Counted from the stretch's first letter, positions 24,578 to 32,120 are shown. The stretch is 36,744 bases of DNA from Acidimicrobiia bacterium (GCA_009842675.1 VYEX01000003.1:1-36744); one strand, 5' to 3'. Notes: generated by a model not told the origin, from the sequence alone. Numbers and translations are program-made.

Positions 24578-24583
24578 GCAGTG

Positions 24584-24799
24584 ATGCGAACAACGGTGGA
24601 TCTGCCTGATGACATCCACACTCTCGCCAGTGAATTGGCTCACCAGCAGCGCAAAACCATGAGCGAGGTGTTGACTGAGTTCATCCGCCGGGGTATCTCA
24701 TCCCAGGCTGCCCCAGAGACTGCTCGTTCCGGCTGGCCGATCATTAGTGTGGGTCGACCAGTTACCGCCGAGGACGTCCGCTCGCTGGAAGATGAATGA
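24584..24799 (+). CDS. vapB: Ribbon-helix-helix antitoxin, VapB family
   Basis: 71-residue antitoxin. MRTTVDLPDDIHTLASELA is a ribbon-helix-helix strand and first helix, followed by RKTMSEVLTEFIRRGIS as the second helix; the tail from about residue 45 (SGWPIISVGRPVTAEDV) is the toxin-binding part typical of this subfamily. The ATG at 24584 is chosen over GTG 24581 because the beta strand then begins at residue 2 and the TATAAT spacing is exactly six. It overlaps the toxin start by ATGA. It should bind and silence the downstream PIN toxin and autoregulate the promoter. Confidence 0.87.
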   Translation: MRTTVDLPDDIHTLASELAHQQRKTMSEVLTEFIRRGISSQAAPETARSGWPIISVGRPVTAEDVRSLEDE

Positions 24800-25191
24800 C
24801 AGCGTTGCTCGACGGCAATGTGCTCATTGCCCTGACGATTTCTGAACATGTCCACCACGATCAGGCGTGGGATTGGTTCGACTCCAGAAACGACCCATTC
24901 GCGACCTGTCCGATTACCCAGGGAACTCTCCTTCGATATCTCCTACGAGCCGGAGAGACGACTCAGGCCGCGCTGGGGGCGCTCCATCAGATCGTTGAAC
25001 TTCACCAGCATGTCTTTTGGCCCGATGAGATCGGTTACGACCTCTCGATGATGTCAGGCGTCATCGGCCACCGGCAGGTGACGGATGCGTACTTGGTTGA
25101 GCTGGCCTCATATTTTGGCGGATCGCTGGTGACACTCGACAAAGGCCTGGCGGCTCTTCACGGCCAAGACGTTGAGCTGATCCCGACCTAG
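24796..25191 (+). CDS. vapC: PIN-domain toxin, VapC family
   Basis: 131-residue PIN-domain ribonuclease. Acidic residues of the active site are D6 (LLDGNVL), D95 (QVTDAYLVELA) and D113 (TLDKGL). The usual second acid (a glutamate in TxGxLVR-like blocks) reads CPITQGTLLRYLL, with Gln42 at the expected place; this may be a subfamily trait or weaken metal binding. The start overlaps the antitoxin stop (ATGA). The gene ends eight bases before the convergent lipoprotein gene. This pair differs in sequence from the vapBC pair at 18928-19538, so they are not copies of each other. Confidence 0.87.
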   Translation: MTALLDGNVLIALTISEHVHHDQAWDWFDSRNDPFATCPITQGTLLRYLLRAGETTQAALGALHQIVELHQHVFWPDEIGYDLSMMSGVIGHRQVTDAYLVELASYFGGSLVTLDKGLAALHGQDVELIPT

Positions 25192-25199
25192 ACGGATCG

Positions 25200-25562
25200 C
25201 TAAGGCTCGTAAACAACGGTGTCGGAGTTGGCGTCGATGATGATGCGATTGTCCAGGGGTTGGTCGAGGGCGATGTCGGCAGTCTGCTGGAGGCCGGAGC
25301 GCTGGCACTCCTCGGTGGTGACCAGGGCGTAGATGGTGATCTTGATTTGGGTGATGCCGTAGTCAACCTCGGAGTCGCTGAACTCCTCGCACTCCGTGCC
25401 CCAATAGCGAACAGTCAAGGTGAGGTCGTCGTCGCCCACCTCCACGTTGTTGATGATGCGGATCTCCCGTGGCGGCCCCTGGGGGAGCTCTTTGGTCTTG
25501 GTGGTGCAGCCCGCGGCCAGCATCACCACCGCCACGAGCAAAGCGACCCGGGGAACACTCAC
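25200..25562 (-). CDS. Small lipoprotein of unknown function
   Basis: 120-residue secreted lipoprotein. The N-terminus VSVPRVALLVAVVMLAAGC is a signal peptide with lipobox LAAGC, giving lipidation at Cys19. The mature part starts TTKTKELPQGPP and continues as a beta-rich domain with cysteines at CEEF and ECQRS that could form a disulfide. Start GTG at 25562 overlaps the stop of the upstream SRPBCC gene by GTGA; the longer frame to 25793 is shadow. No known domain was recognised. It would be anchored on the outer face of the cell membrane. Confidence 0.75.
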   Translation of the reverse strand: MSVPRVALLVAVVMLAAGCTTKTKELPQGPPREIRIINNVEVGDDDLTLTVRYWGTECEEFSDSEVDYGITQIKITIYALVTTEECQRSGLQQTADIALDQPLDNRIIIDANSDTVVYEP

Positions 25563-25987
25563 GGTTGCTCGGCCAGGGTTGAGACTATTTCCACTGCTCG
25601 GCCAATGGATTCCCGGGCAAGTGTGTTCCAGGCCTTGGCGACTTCGGCATCGGCGTCTTCGGTCCATCCCTGCCAGGTGAGCAGGGTTCCATCGCCTCGG
25701 GGAGCTACTTCGGTAAGGGCCTCGTAATGATCCACCGGAGCGCCCGATACCATCCGGTAGCGTCGCTTGCGGGGGACCTCCAGTTCCACGCATACCTCGT
25801 GTAACTCATAGCCCTGGAGCTCGAACACAACTAGCGCTCCCGGTCCGTGCGGGGGCGGATTGCCGAGTCGGGCGTACGTGGGAGCATCTTCTGGGCCGCC
25901 TATCAACCCCAGCAAGGCGGCGAACACCGACTCCGGAGAAGCCTCAATCTCTCGGTCGATCCGGTAGTGCTCCCCGTGCTTCTCCAC
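25559..25987 (-). CDS. SRPBCC (START-like) family protein
   Basis: About 142 residues with a polyketide-cyclase/SRPBCC pattern: YRIDREIEASPESVFAALLG at the start, a central GPGALVVFELQG segment, KRRYRMVSGAPVDHYEALTE, and the strand-helix ending TLLTWQGWTEDADAEVAKAW followed by a long C-terminal helix. These proteins form a hydrophobic cavity that binds lipids or other small molecules; the ligand is unknown. GTG at 25987 gives the usual family length; upstream sequence is low-quality shadow of the divergent transporter. It is coupled to the lipoprotein gene by a GTGA overlap. Confidence 0.72.
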   Translation of the reverse strand: MEKHGEHYRIDREIEASPESVFAALLGLIGGPEDAPTYARLGNPPPHGPGALVVFELQGYELHEVCVELEVPRKRRYRMVSGAPVDHYEALTEVAPRGDGTLLTWQGWTEDADAEVAKAWNTLARESIGRAVEIVSTLAEQP

Positions 25988-26020
25988 GGTCAGATCATGC
26001 CATCCGACGGGGTGGGGCAA

Positions 26021-26026
26021 TACCGT
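26021..26026 (+). promoter_or_regulatory. Possible -10 box TACCGT for the MFS gene
   Basis: TACCGT fits TANNNT and lies six bases before GTG 26033. It is the only such arrangement near the start of the transporter, and it would place the transcription start on that GTG. If instead translation begins at ATG 25997, this box would be inside the gene. Confidence 0.3.
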
Positions 26027-26032
26027 CGGGAT

Positions 26033-27223
26033 GTGGGACTCCGGCGGTCGCAGCTCGTAGTGGTGTGGTTGATCGGCGCCGCGGTGATCCTGCCCAACGC
26101 CACCATTGCCCCGGCCATCCCCGACATCGCCGACGCCTTCGGCATCTCCGACCAGACCTCGGTGTTCATCCTGATGACCGCTCACGCCCCCGGCTTGTTC
26201 ATGGCCTCGGTGATCGGAGTTGCCGCCGACCGCTACGGACGCCGCCGGATCATCGTTCCCTGCCTGCTGGTGTTCGGCCTGGGCGGCCTGGTCATCATGG
26301 CCTCCACCAATCTGGCCATGCTGTTGACCTTCCGGTTCATTCAGGGGCTGGGCTCATCGGGGTTCTTGAGCCTCGCCTTGGTCATCATCGGCGACAACTA
26401 CGAGGGGGTAGAGCGCACCCGGATCATCGGCCAGAACGCCTTGTCCATGAACTTGAGTGTGGCCTTGCTGCCCGCCGCCGGAGGCCTGCTCACCGAGTTG
26501 TTCGGCTGGCGAGGCCCATTCGCCCTGCATGCCTTCACCATCTTGTTGGCCCTGTTTGCGGCCACACTGTTGCCTCCAGATGAGCGGCGGACCCCCGATC
26601 CGCTTCGCCTCCAACTCCGCCAGGCTCGCCCCCACTTGATGCAGCGTGAGGTTGGAGTGCTGCTGCTGGTGGCGCCGTTCACGTTCCTGGTCTTCTTCGC
26701 CGTGGGAATCACCACAATGCCCATCCATCTGGGGAACGAATTCGGAGCTTCGGCCGGGATCCGTGGCTTGATCCTGTCGCTGCCCGCGGTGTCGGCCGGA
26801 TTGATTGCGCTCAGCATGGGACGCATAGCCAGCCGTCATTCCATCTCGACCATGGTGCGGGCTGGCTACATCGGTTTCGTGATCTGCTTGACCGGTATGG
26901 CGCTGTCACCCTCGCTGGCGGTGATCATCGCCCCCGTACTGGTGTTGGGGGCCGCCGATCAGCTGGTGGTGGTCCCGCTACAAAGCCGGGCGGCCTCGCT
27001 GGCCCCCGAAGAGCACCGAGCCGTGATGGTGGCCGCCTGGGGCACCGCCATCCGCATCGGCCAGGTCAGCGGCCCCGCCGTGGTAGCCGGCCTGCTCGCC
27101 GTCGGCAACACCCGTCTTGTCCTGTGGGGGGCCGCCGCCCTCTCCGCCGCCATGCTCATCTTCGTCACCCTCGTCCGCACCTACATCGACCGCGAACCCG
27201 CATTCAGATCAGCACCAAGCTGA
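26033..27223 (+). CDS. MFS transporter
   Basis: About 396 residues with roughly twelve membrane helices, a major facilitator superfamily drug/metabolite exporter. The first helix is SQLVVVWLIGAAVILP. The loop motif between helices 2 and 3 reads GVAADRYGRRR, the MFS signature. A central charged loop (PPDERRTPDPLRLQLRQARP) separates the two halves, and the second-half loop SMGRIASRHS is a weaker copy of the motif. The start is either GTG 26033 or ATG 25997; the latter would leave only nine bases to the divergent SRPBCC gene. The substrate is not deducible. It ends 13 bases before the convergent LLM gene. Confidence 0.85.
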   Translation: MGLRRSQLVVVWLIGAAVILPNATIAPAIPDIADAFGISDQTSVFILMTAHAPGLFMASVIGVAADRYGRRRIIVPCLLVFGLGGLVIMASTNLAMLLTFRFIQGLGSSGFLSLALVIIGDNYEGVERTRIIGQNALSMNLSVALLPAAGGLLTELFGWRGPFALHAFTILLALFAATLLPPDERRTPDPLRLQLRQARPHLMQREVGVLLLVAPFTFLVFFAVGITTMPIHLGNEFGASAGIRGLILSLPAVSAGLIALSMGRIASRHSISTMVRAGYIGFVICLTGMALSPSLAVIIAPVLVLGAADQLVVVPLQSRAASLAPEEHRAVMVAAWGTAIRIGQVSGPAVVAGLLAVGNTRLVLWGAAALSAAMLIFVTLVRTYIDREPAFRSAPS

Positions 27224-27236
27224 GACGTTTGGGCGG

Positions 27237-28175
27237 CTAGCGCCCGACGGCGGGGCGGAAGGCGGTTACTACTTCAGCCAGGTAGTCGTGGGCGGCGGCG
27301 GGGGCGGAGGGGATGGCGAGGTGGGCCCGAAAGTCGGTGACGCCGGCCTCGGCTAGGGCGGGGACGCTGTCCATGGTGGCGGCCAGGTCGATGCCGTCGT
27401 CGGTGCGCACCAGAGGCAGGGTGCCCACCACGCCGATGCCGGACGGGTCGCGGTCGTAGCCGGCCACCATGTCGCGCATCTGGGCGATGTTGGCGGCCAT
27501 GTCGCCGCCCATGTCGTCGCCCCAGGGGATCCAGCCGGCCCCGAATCGGGCCAGTCGGCGCATCGACCGGGCATTGAGCGTGCCGCTCACCCACACCGGC
27601 ACTCCGCCGGGCTGAACCGGCTGGGGCTGCATGTAGATGCGGGAGAACTCGAGTCGATCGTCGCTGAAATCAGCCGGGCAAGAAGTCCACAGGGCTTGGC
27701 ACACCGCCAGGGTGTGGTCGAGCTGGCGGCCCCTATCGGCGAAGTCCAAACCAGCGGCCTCGTACTCCTCGGCCTGCCAGCCCACGCCCACACCCAGGTC
27801 CACCCGACCGCCGGTGAGCACGTCGAGGGTAGCCAGTTGCTTGGCCAGGATCACCGGGCGGCGCAGCGCGGCCAGCAGGATGTTGTTGGCCAAACGGAGA
27901 TTGGTGGTAATGGCCCCTACGACGGTGAGGAGAGTGGTTGGCTCCAGCCAGTGCCCGTCGGGACCGGTGGGCTGGCGGCCACCAGCCATGCCGCCCAGCT
28001 CAGCTCGACCGTAGGCCTCTAGGTTCTCACCGAACACCACGTGGTCGCTGACCACGATCTTGTCCACCCCGGCGGCGTCGGCCGCTTTGGCCAAGTCCAG
28101 TGTGGGCTGCCAGCCCCCTGGACCGGGGTCGTCAGCGGCGAAGTTGCGGAGTTGGATCGAGAGCAGCGCAGTCAT
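27237..28175 (-). CDS. LLM-class oxidoreductase, probably F420-dependent
   Basis: 312-residue luciferase-like TIM-barrel protein of the F420-dependent type common in actinobacteria (TIGR03619-like). Blocks seen are AADAAGVDKIVVSDHVVFGENLE near residue 35, GAITTNLRLANNILLAALRRP, the TLDVLTGGRVDLGVGVGW segment with EEYEAAGLDF, and a late VPVWVSGT with RLARFGAGWIPWGDD. It is a separate subfamily from the oxidoreductase at 4068. ATG at 28175 has AAGG four bases upstream. The substrate is unknown; the CoA-transferase gene upstream hints at a shared catabolic pathway. Confidence 0.9.
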   Translation of the reverse strand: MTALLSIQLRNFAADDPGPGGWQPTLDLAKAADAAGVDKIVVSDHVVFGENLEAYGRAELGGMAGGRQPTGPDGHWLEPTTLLTVVGAITTNLRLANNILLAALRRPVILAKQLATLDVLTGGRVDLGVGVGWQAEEYEAAGLDFADRGRQLDHTLAVCQALWTSCPADFSDDRLEFSRIYMQPQPVQPGGVPVWVSGTLNARSMRRLARFGAGWIPWGDDMGGDMAANIAQMRDMVAGYDRDPSGIGVVGTLPLVRTDDGIDLAATMDSVPALAEAGVTDFRAHLAIPSAPAAAHDYLAEVVTAFRPAVGR

Positions 28176-28282
28176 GGCGCCTTGCTTAGTCGATCAGGGC
28201 GCTAGAGACCGAAGAGTTGGTTGCAGTTGTCGCCCATAGGGCGAGAGTACTCATCATTCGAAAATGCCCGTCGAAGGCAGTG

Positions 28283-29494
28283 CTAGTGGATGGCGCTGGC
28301 GGAGCGGAGGGCGGTGATCTTCTCGGCAGTGAATCCCACTTCGGCCAGCACGTCGTCGGTGTCGCCGCCGATAGTGTTCGTCGGAGTGCGGGCCAGGCGC
28401 CCAGGGGTCTCGTCGAATTGCACGGGGGAGGACCCCACGCGGGCGGGGGTATGGTCGGGGTGGGGCTGTGTATAGCCGTTCGCCACAGCTTGGGGATCGG
28501 CTAAGGCCTCTGAGGGGGTGGCGACCTTAGAGAAGATGCAGCCCTCGGCAGAGAGGGCTGCCTCGGCTTCAGTCATCGTCATGGAGGCGAAGACCTCGGC
28601 GTAGATCTGGCGGATCTCGCCGCTGCGCTCCAGGATCACCGACGCGTCGGCGTAGGCCGGGTCCTCGGCCATATCGTGCAAGCTCAGCGCCCGGCACATC
28701 GGGCCCCAGAAGCGGGCCATATCCAGCATCACCGGCTGGACGTGGCGGTTATCCGCGGTCACATAGGTGCCGGTCATCGGATTGGGGCTGGCCATGCCCC
28801 CGCCCGAGCGCCGGGGCGGGTCGGCGCCGTCGGCCGACGTCGAGGCCAGATCCGACGACAACTGGAACATGCCGAAGGCCAGCAGGGCCACGTCCACCAC
28901 CATCGGCTGACCGGTGCGAGCGGTGCGATACAGGGCCGCTGCGATCCCCCCCGCCAGCGAGAGCCCCGACGGGCCGTCACCCATTGCCCCCCGCTGGCCC
29001 ACCGGCAGGCCGTCGCTGGAGCTCAGCATGTAGTTGAGTCCGCTGCGGGCGAAGTACGACACCGCGTCGAAGCCGCCCTCCTCGGCGTCGGGCCCTCGTA
29101 CTCCGTGGCCGTGGCCCCGGGCGTACACCAGTTTGGGGTTGACCGCCCACAGTTCGTCGGGCTCCAGCCGCAGCTTGCGCCGGGCCTGGGGGCGGAAGCT
29201 GGTGACGAACACGTCGGCCCACTCCACCAGGTGGTCGAGTGCGGCCCGCCCCTCCGGATTGGTGAGATCCAGAGCCACCACCCGCTTGTTGCGGTTGTAC
29301 TGGTGCCACGAGGAGTTGTACCCGGCAACTTGGCCCATGGTGCCCGAGCGCATGTCCCGCCGGCCGGGGTCGCCGGTGAGCCGCTCTACCTTCACCACTT
29401 CGGCACCCCACTCCCCGAGCACCGCCGCACAGGTGGGAACGAACGCGTATTCGGCCAGTTCCAGAACCTTGACACCCTCTAGCGGCAACGTCAT
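28283..29494 (-). CDS. CaiB/BaiF-type CoA transferase
   Basis: 403-residue class III CoA transferase, which moves CoA between carboxylic acids, or an alpha-methylacyl-CoA racemase of the same fold. The N-terminal LEGVKVLELAEYAFVPTCAAVLGEWGAEVVKVE is not quoted in full here but is clearly visible as VLELAEYAF with GAEVVKVE; next come NRNKRVVALDL, a catalytic aspartate in GAMGDGPSGLSLAGGIAAAL, and the VDVALLAFGMFQL segment. The tail is TPTNTIGGDTDDVLAEVGF with the usual family ending. No partner transferase lies adjacent. ATG at 29494 is the only sensible start. Confidence 0.9.
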   Translation of the reverse strand: MTLPLEGVKVLELAEYAFVPTCAAVLGEWGAEVVKVERLTGDPGRRDMRSGTMGQVAGYNSSWHQYNRNKRVVALDLTNPEGRAALDHLVEWADVFVTSFRPQARRKLRLEPDELWAVNPKLVYARGHGHGVRGPDAEEGGFDAVSYFARSGLNYMLSSSDGLPVGQRGAMGDGPSGLSLAGGIAAALYRTARTGQPMVVDVALLAFGMFQLSSDLASTSADGADPPRRSGGGMASPNPMTGTYVTADNRHVQPVMLDMARFWGPMCRALSLHDMAEDPAYADASVILERSGEIRQIYAEVFASMTMTEAEAALSAEGCIFSKVATPSEALADPQAVANGYTQPHPDHTPARVGSSPVQFDETPGRLARTPTNTIGGDTDDVLAEVGFTAEKITALRSASAIH

Positions 29495-29515
29495 GGCTAC
29501 GGGTCTATCACCCGT

Positions 29516-30316
29516 TCACCCCAGGTCGACAACCACGATCTCGCCGCCGGGGCGGGCTTGGACTTTGGCCGGGTCGATGCTGGGAGCAGTGCACACAAAC
29601 AGGCGGGTGCCGGTGTCGTCGAGCACACAGGCGGTGGGGCGGTAACCAGGGAAATCGACAACATGGCCAATGGCGCCGCCTTCGGCCACTAGCAGCACCC
29701 GGCGGCCCATGGGGTCTGCTACCCAGACCCGGCCGTCGGGAGCCAAACAAATCCCGTCAGGCGATCCGGCGTCCAATTCGGCAAACACCCGCTGATCGTC
29801 GAGAGAGCCATCGTGGCTCACTGCAAACGAGCTCAACCGCCGACCCCAGGTCTCAGCCACAATCAACCGCCGCTCAGGCGTGATGACCATGCCGTTGGCG
29901 AAGCGCAGCCCGTCGGCGGCCACTGACACCTCGCCATCGGGGCTTACCCGCAGGATCTGGGCGGGCCGTTCTGGGGCCCGAGCCTCTAAGTCGAACCCGT
30001 CGTTGCCGATGTAAGCGGTGCCGTCGTCGTCAACCACCATGTCGTTGATCTTGGAGTCCGACACTGGGTTGAGATCGGCGACGACAGTCCCGTCGGCTCG
30101 ACGCAAGGTGCGATCGATGGTGGAAACCACCAGCAGGTCGCCGTCGGGGGTCCAGCCCAGCCCTGACGGTCGTCCTGGTATCGAGGCCTGCTGGGCTAGA
30201 TCGCCGGTTTCGGAATCCCAGGAATAGACCAGGCCACCGAATACGTCAGAAAACCACAATTGGCCGTCCCGCCAGCGGGGCGCCTCGGGGAAAAAGAACC
30301 CGGAAGCGACCGTCAC
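29516..30316 (-). CDS. SMP-30/gluconolactonase-like beta-propeller protein
   Basis: 266-residue six-bladed beta-propeller of the SGL family: FPEAPRWRDGQLWFSDVFGG at the N-terminus (the E is a metal ligand), PSGLGWTPDGDLLVVSTID, KINDMVVDDDGTAYIGNDGF with the conserved N-D, FANGMVITPERRLIVAETWG, and SPDGICLAPDGRVWVADPMG. Members hydrolyse lactones or related esters using one calcium or zinc; substrate unknown. GTG at 30316 is the start. A second, dead copy of its first 80 bases sits at 31146-31224 because of a tandem duplication. The upstream membrane-protein gene ends 34 bases before it. Confidence 0.88.
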   Translation of the reverse strand: MTVASGFFFPEAPRWRDGQLWFSDVFGGLVYSWDSETGDLAQQASIPGRPSGLGWTPDGDLLVVSTIDRTLRRADGTVVADLNPVSDSKINDMVVDDDGTAYIGNDGFDLEARAPERPAQILRVSPDGEVSVAADGLRFANGMVITPERRLIVAETWGRRLSSFAVSHDGSLDDQRVFAELDAGSPDGICLAPDGRVWVADPMGRRVLLVAEGGAIGHVVDFPGYRPTACVLDDTGTRLFVCTAPSIDPAKVQARPGGEIVVVDLG

Positions 30317-30350
30317 TGGCGGGACACTGCCGATGAAGTTGTTGGGCTAG

Positions 30351-31046
30351 CTACGCAGTCGAAGCTGAAACCTTGCCCTTGTAGACCGCATGGCTCAATG
30401 TGATGATCCAGATTGCCAAGACGATGGCGGTTATCAAACTGACTGCGTTCCAGAAGTCATTTGACTCCAGTGACGCGGCCATAAGGAGGAGCACTGAGGT
30501 CGCCAACATCACCAGTGAGGCGATGCCCTGTATGGATCGGTGGAGGCCTCCAGGCAGCAGGCGCATGCCGCCCAGTCCGGCAACGCCGATTGACGCGTAG
30601 AGAATGGGCCAAGCCATCAAGATCAATCCGAGCTTCGCTGATTGCAGGGACACAGCCAACTCATTGGGATTGCTGCCAATGCCGTCGTCGATCACTCTTA
30701 CCGCCATGTGGTCCAACCCTTGGATCACGCTGATGACGAAGAGGGAGATCATGCCCAGCAGCGTTCCACCCCGCACCATGTCTCCCACCAGGCCACTATC
30801 AGTCACAAAGTTCCTCACACTGTTGAGCCCGGTGAGGACGAACATCAGCCCGAAGGCGTACATGACCGCTGAGGTATGGGTGAGGACCTCGTTGTCGGCC
30901 ATTGCTTGCACCAATCCGTCGAGGTCGTTCCAGTCCACGCTGTCAACGAGAACTCCCGGCTTGAGCGCCCTGCCGACAGCGGATACCACCCCTCCGAACA
31001 AGATGTACACGCCTCCGCGCTGCATGGCATTCAAAGACGACAACAT
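30351..31046 (-). CDS. Six-helix membrane protein, paralogue A
   Basis: 231-residue integral membrane protein with about six hydrophobic segments (for example YILFGGVVSAVG, MYAFGLMFVLTGL, LLGMISLFVISVIQGL, the LGLILMAWPILYASIG region, ASLVMLATSVLLLMAASL and ITAIVLAIWIITLSHA). The soluble loop after helix 1 carries VDWNDLDGLVQAMADNEVLTH. I do not recognise the family. It is about 80% identical to its tandem partner (31259-31954), same length and no gaps (46 differences by hand). Starts at ATG 31046 with a GGGGGT stretch five bases upstream and a perfect stem-loop 24 bases upstream. It precedes the SMP-30 gene and may share its transcript. Confidence 0.8.
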   Translation of the reverse strand: MLSSLNAMQRGGVYILFGGVVSAVGRALKPGVLVDSVDWNDLDGLVQAMADNEVLTHTSAVMYAFGLMFVLTGLNSVRNFVTDSGLVGDMVRGGTLLGMISLFVISVIQGLDHMAVRVIDDGIGSNPNELAVSLQSAKLGLILMAWPILYASIGVAGLGGMRLLPGGLHRSIQGIASLVMLATSVLLLMAASLESNDFWNAVSLITAIVLAIWIITLSHAVYKGKVSASTA

Positions 31047-31069
31047 GTCATACCCCCGGTCTCTCCTGC

Positions 31070-31086
31070 CCGGCTCTAGGAGCCGG
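31070..31086 (-). promoter_or_regulatory. Leader stem-loop of paralogue A
   Basis: Perfect inverted repeat CCGGCTC-TAG-GAGCCGG, 24 bases upstream of the start codon at 31046. With seven GC-rich pairs it would form a stable hairpin in the leader RNA or a palindromic protein site in DNA. The same element lies before paralogue B in reverse-complement form. Confidence 0.5.
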
Positions 31087-31145
31087 TACCCGCTTCATAT
31101 TGCCTGGTCTGAAACTACATCTCACTCCTTGAGGGGGCAAGGATG

Positions 31146-31224
31146 CCGAAGAGATCAGAAAACCATAGGTGGCCGTCCCGCCAGCGGGGCGCCTCGGGCA
31201 AAAGAACCCGGAAGCGACCGTCGC
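31146..31224 (-). pseudogene. 5' fragment of the SMP-30 gene left by the duplication
   Basis: The minus strand here aligns with the first 27 codons of the SMP-30 gene at 30316: ACGGTCGCTTCCGGGTTCTT is shared, and later codons still read WRDGHLWFSDLFG. The start codon GTG has become GCG (31224-31222) and a one-base deletion in the T-run after GGGTTC breaks the frame. The fragment stops at the duplication joint. It has no function as protein. Confidence 0.75.
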
Positions 31225-31258
31225 TGACGGGACATTGCCGATGAGGTAGTTGGGCTAG

Positions 31259-31954
31259 CTACGAAGTCGAAGCAGAAACCATGCCCTTGTAGGACGCGTG
31301 GCTCAACGTCAGGATCCAGATTGCCAGAACGATGGCGGTGATGGCGCTGACCGCCATCCAGAAGTCATTGGACTCCAGTGACGCTGCCATAAGGAGCAGC
31401 ACTGCGGTTGCCAGCATCACCAGCGAGGCGATGCCCTGTACGGCTCGGTGAAAGCCTCCGGGCAGCAAGCGCATTCCGCCGAGGCCGGAAATTCCGATTG
31501 CCGCGTAGAGCACTGGCCAGAGGATCAAGACGATTCCGAGCTTGGCCGATTGCAAAGCCACTGCTATCTCCGTGCTGTCGCCGCCGATGCCGTCGTTCAG
31601 CACTCTCACCGCCATATGGTCAAGCCCCTCGAGCAGGCCAAGGACGAAGATGGACAGCATTCCCAATAGCGTCCCGCCGCGCACCATGTCTCCCACTAGG
31701 CCACTGTCGGTCACAAAGTGCCTAATGCTGTTGAGACCGGTGATGACGAACATCAGACCGAAGGCGTACAAGACCGCTGAGGTGTGGGTGAGAACCTCGT
31801 TGTCGGCCATCGCCTGGACCAGGCCATCCACGTCGTTCCAGTCTGCTTTGTCGACAAGAATCCCTGGCTTCATCCCCCTGCCAACAGCGGATACCACCCC
31901 TCCGAAGAAGATGTACACGCCTCCGCGTTGTAATGCACTCAAAGACGACAACAT
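31259..31954 (-). CDS. Six-helix membrane protein, paralogue B
   Basis: 231 residues, the tandem copy of paralogue A with six predicted helices in the same places. The most conserved stretches between the two are GLVQAMADNEVLTHTSAV, VTDSGLVGDMVRGGTLLGM, GLGGMRLLPGG, IQ/VQGIASLVMLAT and LLLMAASLESNDFW, and the most variable are helix 3 and the loop after it (VRVLNDGIGGDSTEIAV here). Changes are mainly conservative hydrophobic swaps, which implies that both copies are still selected. Start ATG 31954 has the same leader layout as paralogue A. The family is unknown to me. It is divergent from the acyl-CoA dehydrogenase gene. Confidence 0.8.
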   Translation of the reverse strand: MLSSLSALQRGGVYIFFGGVVSAVGRGMKPGILVDKADWNDVDGLVQAMADNEVLTHTSAVLYAFGLMFVITGLNSIRHFVTDSGLVGDMVRGGTLLGMLSIFVLGLLEGLDHMAVRVLNDGIGGDSTEIAVALQSAKLGIVLILWPVLYAAIGISGLGGMRLLPGGFHRAVQGIASLVMLATAVLLLMAASLESNDFWMAVSAITAIVLAIWILTLSHASYKGMVSASTS

Positions 31955-31977
31955 GTCAAACCCCCGGTCTCTCCTGC

Positions 31978-31994
31978 CCGGCTCCTAGAGCCGG
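31978..31994 (-). promoter_or_regulatory. Leader stem-loop of paralogue B (inverted loop)
   Basis: Perfect inverted repeat CCGGCTC-CTA-GAGCCGG, 24 bases before the ATG at 31954. It is the exact reverse complement of the element at 31070-31086: the arms are the same, only the three-base loop is flipped. Preservation of the stem in both diverged copies suggests function, though GC-rich palindromes also persist by chance. Confidence 0.5.
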
Positions 31995-32120
31995 TACCCG
32001 CTCATATTGCCTGCTATGAAACTACATTTCATTCCTTGAGAGGGCAAGGATGCTGGTTGTGGAAATCTCGGCTAAACACTGGCCTTCTACTAGGACATTG
32101 CCAGAGGCCAAACTCGTAGC

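Larger units (their letters stand above)
30237..31145. repeat. Tandem duplication, copy 1 (about 908 bp)
   Basis: This unit contains the first 80 bases of the SMP-30 gene, the 34-base gap, the membrane-protein gene 30351-31046 and its upstream region up to a GGCAAGGATG end. The same order follows directly in copy 2 at 31146-32052, shifted by 907 to 909 bases because of three single-base indels. Copy 1 keeps the functional SMP-30 start (GTG 30316). Boundaries were set by eye where similarity stops and are accurate to roughly ten bases. Confidence 0.8.
31146..32052. repeat. Tandem duplication, copy 2
   Basis: Second unit of the tandem duplication beginning at 30237. It holds the dead SMP-30 fragment, the gap, the membrane gene 31259-31954 and its leader. 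The right end is GGCAAGGATG at 32052, matching the right end of copy 1 at 31145. Both copies have diverged substantially (protein identity about 80%), so the event is old, and both membrane genes remain intact. Confidence 0.8.

Noticed and set aside
28676..29482. Plus-strand frame of 268 codons opposite the CoA transferase
   Set aside because: Histidine- and glycine-rich shadow text; the minus-strand protein has complete CaiB-family motifs.
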